DNA of 6,456 nt from Dietzia timorensis (GCF_020742175.1 NZ_DYXM01000205.1:1-6456), one strand, 5' to 3'; numbered from the stretch's first letter, positions 1-6,192 are shown. Notes: generated by a model from the letters alone, not told the origin. Translations and numbers: made by a program.

Positions 1-2338
1 TGCCGAGCGAGTCCTCGCACACGACCTCGCGGATGTGGTCGAGTCCGCCCTCGAGGCTCTCGATCCACGCCGCGGTGCGCTGCAGCCTATCCGCGGTGCG
101 GACGTAAAAGCCGAGGAACCGATCGATATACCGCACCAGGGTGACGTCGTCGAGATCCTTCGCGAGGAGTTGCGCGTGCCGCGGGGTCGCTCCGCCATTT
201 CCACCGACGTAGAGGTTCCAGCCGTTCTCGGTGGCGATGACGCCGACGTCCTTGCCGCGCGCCTCGGCACATTCGCGAGCGCAGCCGGACACGCCCATCT
301 TCAACTTGTGCGGGCTCCGCAGGCCGCGGTAGCGCAGCTCGAGATCGACGGCCATCTTCACCGAATCCTGCTGGCCGTAGCGGCGCCAATCCGTCCCCAC
401 GCAGCTCTTTACCGCGCGCAGCGATTTTCCGTAGGCCTGCCCGGACTCCATTCCGGCATCGACAAGACGGCGCCAGATCTCGGGCAGCTGGTCCACGCGC
501 GCGCCGAACATGTCGATGCGCTGCGCGCCCGTGACCTTCACGTACAAGTCGAAGTCCTTGGCGATCTCCCCGCAGACGATGAGCTGTTCGGCGCTGACCT
601 GGCCCGCCGGCATCCGCGGGACCACAGAGTAGGAGCCGTTGCGTTGGATGTTGGCGAGGAAACGGTCGTTGGAGTCCTGTAGTGCAGCGCGGCCGTCGTC
701 GAGCACATGGTCGGCGCTGTTGAGCGTCGCGAAGATCGACGCGAGCGTCGGCTTGCACACCTCGCAGCCCCGCCCCTGGCCGAAATGCTCGATAAATGTA
801 GAGAAGTCCGAGATGCCGGTCGAGGAGGCGATCTGGAACAGCTCGGCGCGCGACTGCGCGAAGTGTTCGCACACCGCGGTCGATTGCTCGATCCCCTCCG
901 CGTCGAGAAGTTGCTTGATCAATCCGACGCAGGACCCGCACGAGGCCCCTGCGCGCGTGCACGTCTTGATGTCCCCCACCGAATGCGAACCATCCGCAAT
1001 CGCCGAGCAGATGTCGCCCTTGGACACCGCATTGCACGAGCAGATCTGTGCGTCGTCAGGCAGAGAGCCGACACCGATCGCCGGAGCGTCCCCTGCCGCC
1101 GGCGCGATGAGAGCCATCGGCGACCCGGGCAAAGGCTCTCCCACGAGCGAACGCAACACCGAATACTGTGCGGCATCGCCAACGAGAATCCCGCCGAGCA
1201 GCGTCTTTCCGTCGGAGGCGAGCACCAGCTTCTTGTACTCGCCGGCCACCGGATCGTTGACGTGCAGCTCGCGCGCGCCTTCGGCCACACCGTGCGCGTC
1301 GCCGAAACTCGCGACATCGATGCCGAGCAGCTTGAGCTTGGTCGACATGTCCGGATCGACGAAGCTGCGTGCTTCGCGCCCTGTGAGGCGGTCGGCGACG
1401 ATCTGCGCCGTCTGGTAACCGGGCGCGACCAGCCCGTAGCACGTCCCATCGACGGCGGCGGCCTCGCCGACGGCGGAAATCGCGGCGTCCGACGTCAGAC
1501 AGTGGCGGTCCACCAGGAACCCGCCCCGCGGTCCGCGCTCGAGCCCGGCGGCCTCCGCGAGTTCGTCGCGCGGACGAATTCCGGCGGAGAAAACCACGAG
1601 GTCGACGACCAGTTCTTCGCTGCCCTCGTCGGAGCCGAGAGTCATGGTCAGCGTGTTCGGCTCGGCCGTGCCCTGGGCAATGGATGACGTCGCACGTCCC
1701 GTATGCACGGCCACTCCGAGCGCCTCGACCTTCTGAGCGAGCACCGCGCCGCCGGCCGCATCCACCTGGATCGGCATGAGCCGCGGGGCCATCTCGACCA
1801 CGTGGGTGTCGGCGCCGAGAAGCCGAAGGGCGTTCGCGGCCTCGAGCCCGAGGAGGCCGCCGCCGATCACCGCGCCGACAGGCCCCCGGCCAGCGGTCTT
1901 CGCCGCGTCGATGCGGCCGCGGAGCGCGTCGAGGTCGTCGAGCGTGCGGTAGACGAAGACCCCGTCGAGATCGTGGCCGGGAACCGGCGGAACGAATGGC
2001 GCGGATCCCGTGGCGAGGACTAGGTGGTCGTAGGCGACATCGCGTCCATTACTACAAGTGACGAGCTTGGCGTCGCGGTCGATACCGGTGGCACGCGCGT
2101 TGTAAACCTCGACTGCGGCCGGCAACGTGTCGAGCTCGAGCATGCCGCGGTCCCAGCTGCCGACGTAGCTCGATAGGGCGACGCGGTCGTAGGCGTGGCC
2201 GGCCTCTTCGGCGATGACGGTGATCGCAGTCTTCGGTTCGCGGGCGAGAATCTCCATGACCGTGCGGTGCGCGACCATCCCGAATCCGATGACAACGACG
2301 TGCTTCGGGAGGTTTCTTGCGGCGTAACTACTCGACAT
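1..2338 (-). CDS. nirB: Assimilatory nitrite reductase [NAD(P)H] large subunit NirB, C-terminus beyond window
   Basis: Cytoplasmic flavo-siroheme enzyme reducing nitrite to ammonium with NAD(P)H. The frame is open from ATG at 2338 to the window edge (779 residues seen); relatives have about 840-860, so roughly 70-80 residues are missing. Seen in order: FAD dinucleotide motif G18-F-G20-M-V-A; ATGS at 109-112; NAD(P) Rossmann motif GGGLLG at 159-164; BFD-like [2Fe-2S] domain with C433-x-C435 and C467-x2-C470; a GCEVC segment; the nitrite/sulfite reductase segment NGSYSVVPRMP; then the siroheme region CVGTDW-RRYG and SGCARECAEA (C686-x3-C690), and WNLYVGGNGG. The oddity is at the first siroheme half-motif: C646 is present, but the expected second cysteine is R652 (codon CGC, bases 383-385). 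The start is supported by GAAAGGG eight bases upstream. nirD would be expected downstream, outside the window. Family identity is certain; activity is uncertain because of R652. Confidence 0.96.
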   Translation of the reverse strand, partial: MSSSYAARNLPKHVVVIGFGMVAHRTVMEILAREPKTAITVIAEEAGHAYDRVALSSYVGSWDRGMLELDTLPAAVEVYNARATGIDRDAKLVTCSNGRDVAYDHLVLATGSAPFVPPVPGHDLDGVFVYRTLDDLDALRGRIDAAKTAGRGPVGAVIGGGLLGLEAANALRLLGADTHVVEMAPRLMPIQVDAAGGAVLAQKVEALGVAVHTGRATSSIAQGTAEPNTLTMTLGSDEGSEELVVDLVVFSAGIRPRDELAEAAGLERGPRGGFLVDRHCLTSDAAISAVGEAAAVDGTCYGLVAPGYQTAQIVADRLTGREARSFVDPDMSTKLKLLGIDVASFGDAHGVAEGARELHVNDPVAGEYKKLVLASDGKTLLGGILVGDAAQYSVLRSLVGEPLPGSPMALIAPAAGDAPAIGVGSLPDDAQICSCNAVSKGDICSAIADGSHSVGDIKTCTRAGASCGSCVGLIKQLLDAEGIEQSTAVCEHFAQSRAELFQIASSTGISDFSTFIEHFGQGRGCEVCKPTLASIFATLNSADHVLDDGRAALQDSNDRFLANIQRNGSYSVVPRMPAGQVSAEQLIVCGEIAKDFDLYVKVTGAQRIDMFGARVDQLPEIWRRLVDAGMESGQAYGKSLRAVKSCVGTDWRRYGQQDSVKMAVDLELRYRGLRSPHKLKMGVSGCARECAEARGKDVGVIATENGWNLYVGGNGGATPRHAQLLAKDLDDVTLVRYIDRFLGFYVRTADRLQRTAAWIESLEGGLDHIREVVCEDSLG

Positions 2339-2346
2339 GGCGGCGG

Positions 2347-2353
2347 CCCTTTC
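2347..2353 (-). promoter_or_regulatory. Ribosome binding site of nirB
   Basis: On the minus strand GAAAGGG lies eight bases before the ATG at 2338. It supports that start. The ATG at 2355 is in another frame and opens only a spurious reading frame overlapping nirB. Confidence 0.6.
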
Positions 2354-2381
2354 ATAACGAATTCGGTCCTTCTATGACTGA

Positions 2382-2411
2382 ATTCTATGCCGCCAGTCTC
2401 CGAATATTCCA
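2382..2411 (-). promoter_or_regulatory. Candidate nirB promoter
   Basis: On the minus strand TAGAAT (2382-2387) resembles a -10 box. An 18-base spacer leads back to TGGAAT (2406-2411), a poor -35 match that lies inside the dyad at 2401-2421. A start near 2375 would give a leader of about 37 bases. A weak -35 overlapped by an operator-like dyad is what a regulator-dependent promoter would show. This is pattern matching only. Confidence 0.3.
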
Positions 2412-2421
2412 GGCATATTCG
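2401..2421. promoter_or_regulatory. 21-bp dyad, LysR-type (T-N11-A) operator candidate upstream of nirB
   Basis: The arms CGAATAT (2401-2407) and ATATTCG (2415-2421) are perfect inverted repeats around seven bases. Within the spacer two more pairs match (CC against GG), so nine of ten half-site positions are symmetric about A2411. T2405 and A2417 satisfy the T-N11-A pattern of LysR-type operators. It sits 63 bases before the nirB start and overlaps the candidate -35. The binding protein is unknown; another dimeric regulator, such as an Rrf2/NsrR-like protein, is possible. Confidence 0.5.
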
Positions 2422-2546
2422 AACTCTTCACACCGCTTTTACAATCGTCGCTTTCACGCAGTTAGCCAGGCAGAAACGACGCAGTGTGCGACGTCACTCG
2501 TGCCCAGATCGCCACCTTCTGACCTGCGCTGTACCGCGCATAATCC

Positions 2547-2560
2547 AACTATCGATAGTT
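2547..2560. repeat. 14-bp perfect palindrome
   Basis: AACTATCGATAGTT is identical to its reverse complement. It lies near the middle of the divergent control region and is AT-rich in a GC-rich genome, which makes chance less likely. It could be an operator for a dimeric regulator. No family can be assigned from the sequence. Confidence 0.45.
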
Positions 2561-2588
2561 CCGAAGTTCGTATCAATTTTAAACCCGC

Positions 2589-2626
2589 GTTTCGTGATTA
2601 TTTCGCACATGTTTCGTACGCATTTG
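2589..2626. promoter_or_regulatory. GlnR-box-like array of pentamers at 11-bp steps
   Basis: On the plus strand the pentamers GTTTC (2589), ATTTC (2600), GTTTC (2611) and ATTTG (2622) begin exactly 11 bases apart with six bases between them. Read on the minus strand this is CAAAT, GAAAC, GAAAT, GAAAC, each separated by six bases. The actinobacterial GlnR box is GTnAC-n6-GAAAC-n6-GTnAC-n6-GAAAC; both GAAAC elements match and both GTnAC elements are degenerate. GlnR is known to activate nitrite reductase and nitrogen-uptake genes in several actinomycetes, which suits the location. The array centre is about 155 bases before the FNT start. Confidence 0.42.
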
Positions 2627-2664
2627 GGTTCGTCTTTCGAAGTCCATCAGCGTCGAATAGTCAA

Positions 2665-2670
2665 TAGAAT
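2665..2670 (+). promoter_or_regulatory. Candidate -10 box of the FNT channel gene
   Basis: TAGAAT resembles a -10 box. No good -35 lies 16-18 bases upstream (the hexamer at 2642-2647 is GTCCAT), as expected if an activator is needed. Transcription from about 2677 would place the phased pentamers near -70, a usual activator position. Weak evidence. Confidence 0.25.
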
Positions 2671-2753
2671 CTCGCCTTTAATTGCGGCTATATCTATGGA
2701 ACACGTCCACGGCGGAGTATCGAAAAGTTGCACCGCCCCGCCCCAAACTCCAC

Positions 2754-2757
2754 GAGG
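2754..2757 (+). promoter_or_regulatory. Ribosome binding site deciding the FNT start
   Basis: GAGG ends six bases before ATG 2764. The in-frame ATG at 2758 abuts this Shine-Dalgarno and the TTG at 2728 lacks one, so 2764 is preferred. Confidence 0.6.
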
Positions 2758-2763
2758 ATGCCC

Positions 2764-3687
2764 ATGTCATATATCAGCCCACCCGAGTTTGCTCGCGCCA
2801 TCGTTGACGCCGGGGAATCGAAAGTCTTCACATCGACCCGGGACACGCTCATCCGGTCGTTCATGGCCGGCGCCATTCTCGCGCTTTCCGCGGCGTTCGC
2901 GGTCACGATCACGGTCCAGACCGGCAACGCGTTGCTCGGTGCCGCCCTGTTCCCCGTCGGTTTCTGCCTGCTCTACCTTCTCGGGTTCGACCTGCTCACC
3001 GGCGTATTCACGCTCGTGCCGCTTGCTCTCATCGATAAACGGCGAGGAGTCACGGTGCGCGCGATGCTCCGCAATTGGGGCCTCGTATTCCTCGGCAATC
3101 TCGGCGGCGCGATCACTGTCGCCGCGCTCATGGCGATCGTATTCACCTACGGATTCAGTGTTCCGCCGAACGAAGTCGGTGCCCGCATCGGCGAGATCGG
3201 ACACAGCCGGACCGTCGGCTATTCGGAGCACGGCGCCGGCGGAATGATTACGATCTTCGTTCGCGCCGTGCTGTGTAACTGGATGGTCTCTACGGGTGTC
3301 GTGGCGGCGTTCATGTCGCGCTCGCTTCAGGGCAAGGTCCTCGCGATGTGGATGCCGGTCATGCTGTTCTTCTACATGGGGTTCGAGCACAGCATCGTCA
3401 ACCTGTTCCTCTTCCCATCAGGCCTGATGCTCGGCGGCGACTTCTCCATCGTCGACTACCTCGTGTGGAACGAAATTCCGACCATTACCGGCAACCTCGT
3501 CGGCGGATTCACGTTCGTCGGCCTCACCATCTACATCACCCATGTGCGCACAGCCCCCAAGCGAGCGCCTAAGCGTGCGGAAGAACTGAACGAACTCGCA
3601 CCACAGGGAGACTCAACCCACGAAGTCCCTAACGGACCGGAGGCAGGGCGAGCGATGCATCCCGATCGGATAGCAAGCCCTGCGTAG
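2764..3687 (+). CDS. Formate/nitrite transporter (FNT) family channel, probably nitrite (NirC-like)
   Basis: Predicted 307-residue integral membrane protein of the FocA/NirC/HSC family, pentameric channels that pass formate, nitrite or hydrosulfide. The N-terminus (YISPPEFARAIVDAG) is the usual amphipathic FNT start. Hydrophobic segments fit six helices. Family marks include FPVGF, the DLLTG loop (T79) and RAVLCNWMVS, the N-W signature before helix five. FYMGFEHSIVN carries the central pore histidine, which falls at residue 209, the same number as in E. coli FocA. The last 50 or so residues form a charged tail beyond the usual core (KRAPKRAEELNEL onwards). Substrate cannot be read from the sequence, but the divergent nirB neighbour points to nitrite import, or nitrite export to limit toxicity. 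The gene converges with ectD and is followed by strong hairpins. Confidence 0.92.
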   Translation: MSYISPPEFARAIVDAGESKVFTSTRDTLIRSFMAGAILALSAAFAVTITVQTGNALLGAALFPVGFCLLYLLGFDLLTGVFTLVPLALIDKRRGVTVRAMLRNWGLVFLGNLGGAITVAALMAIVFTYGFSVPPNEVGARIGEIGHSRTVGYSEHGAGGMITIFVRAVLCNWMVSTGVVAAFMSRSLQGKVLAMWMPVMLFFYMGFEHSIVNLFLFPSGLMLGGDFSIVDYLVWNEIPTITGNLVGGFTFVGLTIYITHVRTAPKRAPKRAEELNELAPQGDSTHEVPNGPEAGRAMHPDRIASPA

Positions 3688-3732
3688 CCGCCTCGCGTAA
3701 TACCGGCCAAAATCGACGAACCGCGAAATGGC

Positions 3733-3767
3733 CGACGGCCAGGCCCCTCTCTGGAGCCTGGCCGTCG
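3733..3767. terminator. Strong hairpin, probable bidirectional terminator
   Basis: A perfect 12-bp stem pairs CGACGGCCAGGC (3733-3744) with GCCTGGCCGTCG (3756-3767) across an 11-base loop. The plus side is followed by CCCAATTTG and the minus side by GGCCATTTCG, so the T-rich tail is short on both strands. Actinobacterial terminators often lack a long U tract. Its place between converging genes supports termination of both. Confidence 0.72.
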
Positions 3768-3809
3768 CCCAATTTGTGGACATCGAACCGTCCGCACTTT
3801 TTATGTCGA

Positions 3810-3824
3810 GGCCCCGAAGGGGCC
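3810..3824. terminator. Second GC hairpin downstream of ectD
   Basis: GGCCCC (3810-3815) pairs with GGGGCC (3819-3824) around a three-base GAA loop. It lies 28 bases past the ectD stop and would be reached first by ectD transcripts. There is no U tract on either exit side, so it may instead protect the ectD 3' end or act together with the hairpin at 3733-3767. Confidence 0.5.
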
Positions 3825-3852
3825 CAATTCTCGTTAGCCCTGCACCCGTCGA

Positions 3853-4722
3853 TTACCGGCGCGCCAGGTATTCGGGCCGAGGCGCCGTTCCCGCGAACGG
3901 CTCGGTCAACTTATTGTCCACGCTGTTGAACACGACGAAGATGTTCGAGCGTGGCATGGGAGTGATGTTGCCTCCCGAGGCGTGCAGCGCGTTGCAGTCG
4001 AACATCGTCATCGACCCCTCGGGGCCGGTGATCAGGTCGATGCCGTGCTTCTCGCCGAGTTCGGCGATCGCTTCCTCGGACGGCGAACCCACCGTCGGGC
4101 CGGTCGTCACGAGCGATTCGTTGTAGAAATCGTCCGGCGTCTCGCCGGCCGTCTGCACGAAGTAGCGCTGCGTGCCGGGCATGATCATCAGCGGGCCGTT
4201 GTATTCGCGGTTCGGCGTCAGCGCAATCGAGGCGCTGCACGCGCGCGGGCGCGGCATCCCGTCCTCGACGTGCCACGTCTCGAAATCGGAATGCCAGTAG
4301 AACGCTCCCCCGGCGAATCCGGGCTTGTAGTTCAGCCGGCTCTGGTGCACCGTGACGTCGGAGCCCAGGATCTCCTTCGCCAGTTCGATCGCGCCGCTCT
4401 CTTCGACTGCGGCCCAGACCGCATCGGACAGCAGGTGGACGTCGAAAATCGAACGCACCGCCTGCGTTCCCCCCTCGCGGATCACGCGCGGGTCTTCGGC
4501 CATACCCGGGTCGGCGCCGATGCGCTCGATCTCGTCGAGGCATTCGCGCACACGGGCACTCGAAATCGCGCGTTCGCGCTGGACATAGCCGTCGCGCGCG
4601 TAGGTTGCGACGTCGGCGTTGCGCCGTTCGGCGTCACCCCACACCACGGGGTCGGGACGCCGGAAAATCCTCGGTTCGTTCTGGACACGGGTCGGATAGT
4701 CGTCTACGACAACCGTCGACAC
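3853..4722 (-). CDS. ectD: Ectoine 5-hydroxylase EctD
   Basis: Fe(II)/2-oxoglutarate-dependent dioxygenase converting the compatible solute ectoine to 5-hydroxyectoine in the cytoplasm. With GTG 4722 as start it has 289 residues, close to the family norm of about 290-300. The EctD signature FYWHSDFETWHVEDGMP is present. Iron ligands are H144, D146 and H247; R258 in PRSNIF fits the 2-oxoglutarate anchor; Q127, R129, W150 and F262 match known ectoine-site positions of characterised EctD proteins. One signature deviation is seen: GMPRPRA where MPRMRA is usual. The GTG is preceded by AGAAGGAGG six bases away. A longer frame back to 4800 adds 26 residues unlike EctD N-termini and reads through that ribosome site, so I reject it. 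ectA, ectB and ectC are absent on both sides here. Confidence 0.95.
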   Translation of the reverse strand: MSTVVVDDYPTRVQNEPRIFRRPDPVVWGDAERRNADVATYARDGYVQRERAISSARVRECLDEIERIGADPGMAEDPRVIREGGTQAVRSIFDVHLLSDAVWAAVEESGAIELAKEILGSDVTVHQSRLNYKPGFAGGAFYWHSDFETWHVEDGMPRPRACSASIALTPNREYNGPLMIMPGTQRYFVQTAGETPDDFYNESLVTTGPTVGSPSEEAIAELGEKHGIDLITGPEGSMTMFDCNALHASGGNITPMPRSNIFVVFNSVDNKLTEPFAGTAPRPEYLARR

Positions 4723-4728
4723 GCCAAA

Positions 4729-4737
4729 CCTCCTTCT
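4729..4737 (-). promoter_or_regulatory. Strong ribosome binding site of ectD
   Basis: AGAAGGAGG on the minus strand ends six bases before GTG 4722. It is almost fully complementary to the 16S tail and decides the GTG start over upstream in-frame alternatives. Confidence 0.8.
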
Positions 4738-4805
4738 CAAGTAGCTGCGCACACCCCAGCCACTCGACAACGGCCGGAGAATGCGGCGTTGCTGGTCCAC
4801 CCATA

Positions 4806-4834
4806 GATGTACCCGGGTTTCTTACTTTCTGCAA
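4806..4834 (-). promoter_or_regulatory. Candidate ectD promoter
   Basis: On the minus strand TTGCAG (4829-4834) and TACATC (4806-4811) are separated by 17 bases and resemble -35 and -10 boxes imperfectly. A start near 4799 would give a leader of about 77 bases. The separation from the upstream transporter gene supports ectD having its own promoter somewhere in 4740-4932. Confidence 0.25.
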
Positions 4835-4852
4835 AGATTTCACGCGCCTTCA

Positions 4853-4869
4853 CCCCTACCCCATCCCCC
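4853..4869 (-). other. G-rich tract, possible two-layer G-quadruplex
   Basis: On the minus strand GGGGG-AT-GGGG-TA-GGGG gives 13 G in 17 bases, just upstream of the candidate ectD promoter and past the transporter stop. Three long runs can be split to supply the four G pairs needed for a small quadruplex. It may also be compositional chance. Confidence 0.3.
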
Positions 4870-4932
4870 ATGAAATTCGTACGCGCGCTAGCTATTTGAC
4901 CTAAGCAATTGACGAACCGGGCCCGCGTTCGC

Positions 4933-6126
4933 TCAGGCCTTGCGTGTCAGCGCGACCGCCGTCAGGGTTGCCACGGCGCACAGTGTCCACGTGCACGCCA
5001 ACACCCCGGTGATGACGCCGGAGGCAACGTGCCATCCGGCCTCTACGTGCACTTGGCCCAGGTAGAAAGCGCCGAGCGCGCACGTACCCACGGGGAAGGT
5101 GAGCGACCACCAGCCGGTGCCGAACGGCATGCGCTGGGCGAAGCCTGCGATGGTCATAACCGAGGCGTACGCGGCCAGCACGGTGCCGATCGCCCCGAGG
5201 ACGACGATCCCGTAGAGATGCGCGGCGTGAAGAATCCCCGGCCTGGCGGATTCAGGGAGCAACTCGCTCCCGCGCGCGGCGATGAGCTGGATCGCCGCCG
5301 TCGACTGCCCGACAACGCCGAGCGGGATCCACAGCGAGGTCCTTAACGCGAGCGGCAGGGGTTCGCGCCGCCAGTGGTGGTGATACGCGGCGGCGAAGAC
5401 AAGCGCGCCGAGTGCGAGCGCGACGACGAAGCACACGACGATCACGGCGAGCAACGCGACCTTCGCTGCGGTCGAGCTCACGTGCGGGATAAAGGTGCAC
5501 CCGGCGGTCGCGGCGACCATGGGCGCGACGACGGTGAGCCCCCACACCGGGGTCGGCGTGCCGAGCCCTCCGGACCCGCCAGGTTCGAGCCCCATCGGAC
5601 CGGGGCGGCGCGAACGCACTTTTCGCAGGCGCGCCACGAGGCCGGCGGCGAAGTCGACCGCGACCACGAGACCGAGGACCGTGCCCAAGGTCCAGAGCAC
5701 CGCGTCGACGCCGAGCGCCACGCCCGATAGCCCCTCCGACCAGGCCGGAAGCACCGTGCTCGCCGCGGAACCGGCGGACATCACGCCCATCGAGACCGTG
5801 CCCCACGCCGGTCGCTGCGAGGCCTCGCGGAGGGCGGCGCCCACAAAGTCGCGGTCCTTCCGGCAGGCCCGGACGAACCCGGCGGTCAGGCCGATCAGCA
5901 GCACCCAGGTGACCACGAGCAGAGCCGTGGCCACGCCGAGCCCCGCGGCGTACTCCGACCACAGCAGCGCGACGAGCGTGCTGAGAATGCCGCTTCCCAT
6001 GACGGTCGGGAACCACGCTGGCCCGGCCGGCGGCAGGGGCACGCGCAGTGGCGAGGTGTCGCCCGCCCTCCAGGAGGGCCGTGTGCCCCTTCCCGAGGCT
6101 GCGGAGGCGGCGGGCACGTCGGACAT
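4933..6126 (-). CDS. TDT/SLAC1-family transporter (tellurite-resistance/dicarboxylate transporter family)
   Basis: Predicted 397-residue membrane protein with about ten hydrophobic helices, near residues 38-56, 62-84, 108-126, 137-161, 193-213, 222-247, 263-283, 303-327, 339-357 and 368-393. The first helix motif WFPTVMGSGIL and the ninth-helix motif WWSLTFPVG are typical of the TDT family (TehA, Mae1, Ssu1, SLAC1). F344 lies in the helix that carries the pore-gating phenylalanine in TehA and SLAC1. A glycine-rich, charged linker (about residues 164-192) separates helices four and five. Family members move anions such as C4-dicarboxylates, sulfite, chloride or nitrate; the substrate here is unknown. 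The start is ambiguous: ATG 6126, ATG 6138 and TTG 6150 are in frame and none has a clear Shine-Dalgarno. TATGAT seven bases before ATG 6126 suggests a leaderless transcript. A LysR-type regulator is divergent. Confidence 0.88.
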   Translation of the reverse strand: MSDVPAASAASGRGTRPSWRAGDTSPLRVPLPPAGPAWFPTVMGSGILSTLVALLWSEYAAGLGVATALLVVTWVLLIGLTAGFVRACRKDRDFVGAALREASQRPAWGTVSMGVMSAGSAASTVLPAWSEGLSGVALGVDAVLWTLGTVLGLVVAVDFAAGLVARLRKVRSRRPGPMGLEPGGSGGLGTPTPVWGLTVVAPMVAATAGCTFIPHVSSTAAKVALLAVIVVCFVVALALGALVFAAAYHHHWRREPLPLALRTSLWIPLGVVGQSTAAIQLIAARGSELLPESARPGILHAAHLYGIVVLGAIGTVLAAYASVMTIAGFAQRMPFGTGWWSLTFPVGTCALGAFYLGQVHVEAGWHVASGVITGVLACTWTLCAVATLTAVALTRKA

Positions 6127-6134
6127 GGTCGAAA

Positions 6135-6140
6135 TCATAC
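6135..6140 (-). promoter_or_regulatory. -10 box of the TDT transporter, leaderless start
   Basis: TATGAT on the minus strand is followed by seven bases and then ATG 6126, so transcription would begin at or next to the start codon. No good -35 lies 17 bases upstream. If correct, ATG 6138 lies within the promoter and cannot be the start. Confidence 0.35.
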
Positions 6141-6192
6141 GTCCAGCCAACTCGCCCGCCGCAGACGCCGGTAGCCCCCGCGCAGTGGGGAA

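Larger units (their letters stand above)
2339..2763. other. Divergent nirB / FNT channel intergenic control region
   Basis: This is 425 bases without a believable gene. It is visibly richer in A and T than the flanking coding DNA. It holds the nirB ribosome site and promoter candidate, the dyad at 2401-2421, a 14-bp palindrome at 2547-2560, the 11-bp-phased pentamers at 2589-2626, a possible -10 at 2665-2670 and the FNT gene's Shine-Dalgarno at 2754-2757. Open frames crossing it have no recognisable protein features and run out of frame into the neighbouring gene, so I treat them as chance. Confidence 0.75.
3688..3852. other. Convergent intergenic region
   Basis: A 165-base gap between the ends of the FNT gene and ectD. 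It contains two stable hairpins, described separately, and no coding signal. Confidence 0.7.

Noticed and set aside
256..356. Glycine instead of cysteine in NirB WNLYVGGNGG as a second lost ligand
   Set aside because: That position is not one of the four cluster cysteines, and glycine is, as I recall, common there in actinobacterial NirB.
87..1037. Long minus-strand open frame of 316 codons within nirB
   Set aside because: It is an arginine-rich, low-complexity shadow frame of GC-rich nirB. The nirB frame gives recognisable domains throughout and stays open.
707..1687. Long plus-strand open frame antisense to nirB
   Set aside because: No recognisable motifs; codon-composition shadow of nirB.
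2451..2499. Second GlnR-like site (GAAAC at 2473 with GTGTG 11 bases on)
   Set aside because: Only one element matches well and the neighbouring positions at 11-bp steps do not, so chance is a sufficient explanation.
2728..2763. TTG start giving a 12-residue longer FNT protein
   Set aside because: No ribosome site before TTG 2728; ATG 2764 has GAGG at a six-base spacing and gives the usual FNT N-terminus.
2387..3247. Plus-strand open frame crossing the control region into the FNT gene
   Set aside because: Serine/arginine-rich and out of frame with the well-supported FNT channel; no start signal and no family features.
4723..4800. N-terminal extension of ectD by 26 residues
   Set aside because: It would translate the strong Shine-Dalgarno at 4729-4737 and the extra residues do not resemble EctD N-termini. 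GTG 4722 gives the normal length.
4913..4931. Inverted repeat after the TDT transporter stop as a terminator
   Set aside because: Only five pairs (CGAAC/GTTCG) around a GC-rich loop and no T tract; too weak to call.
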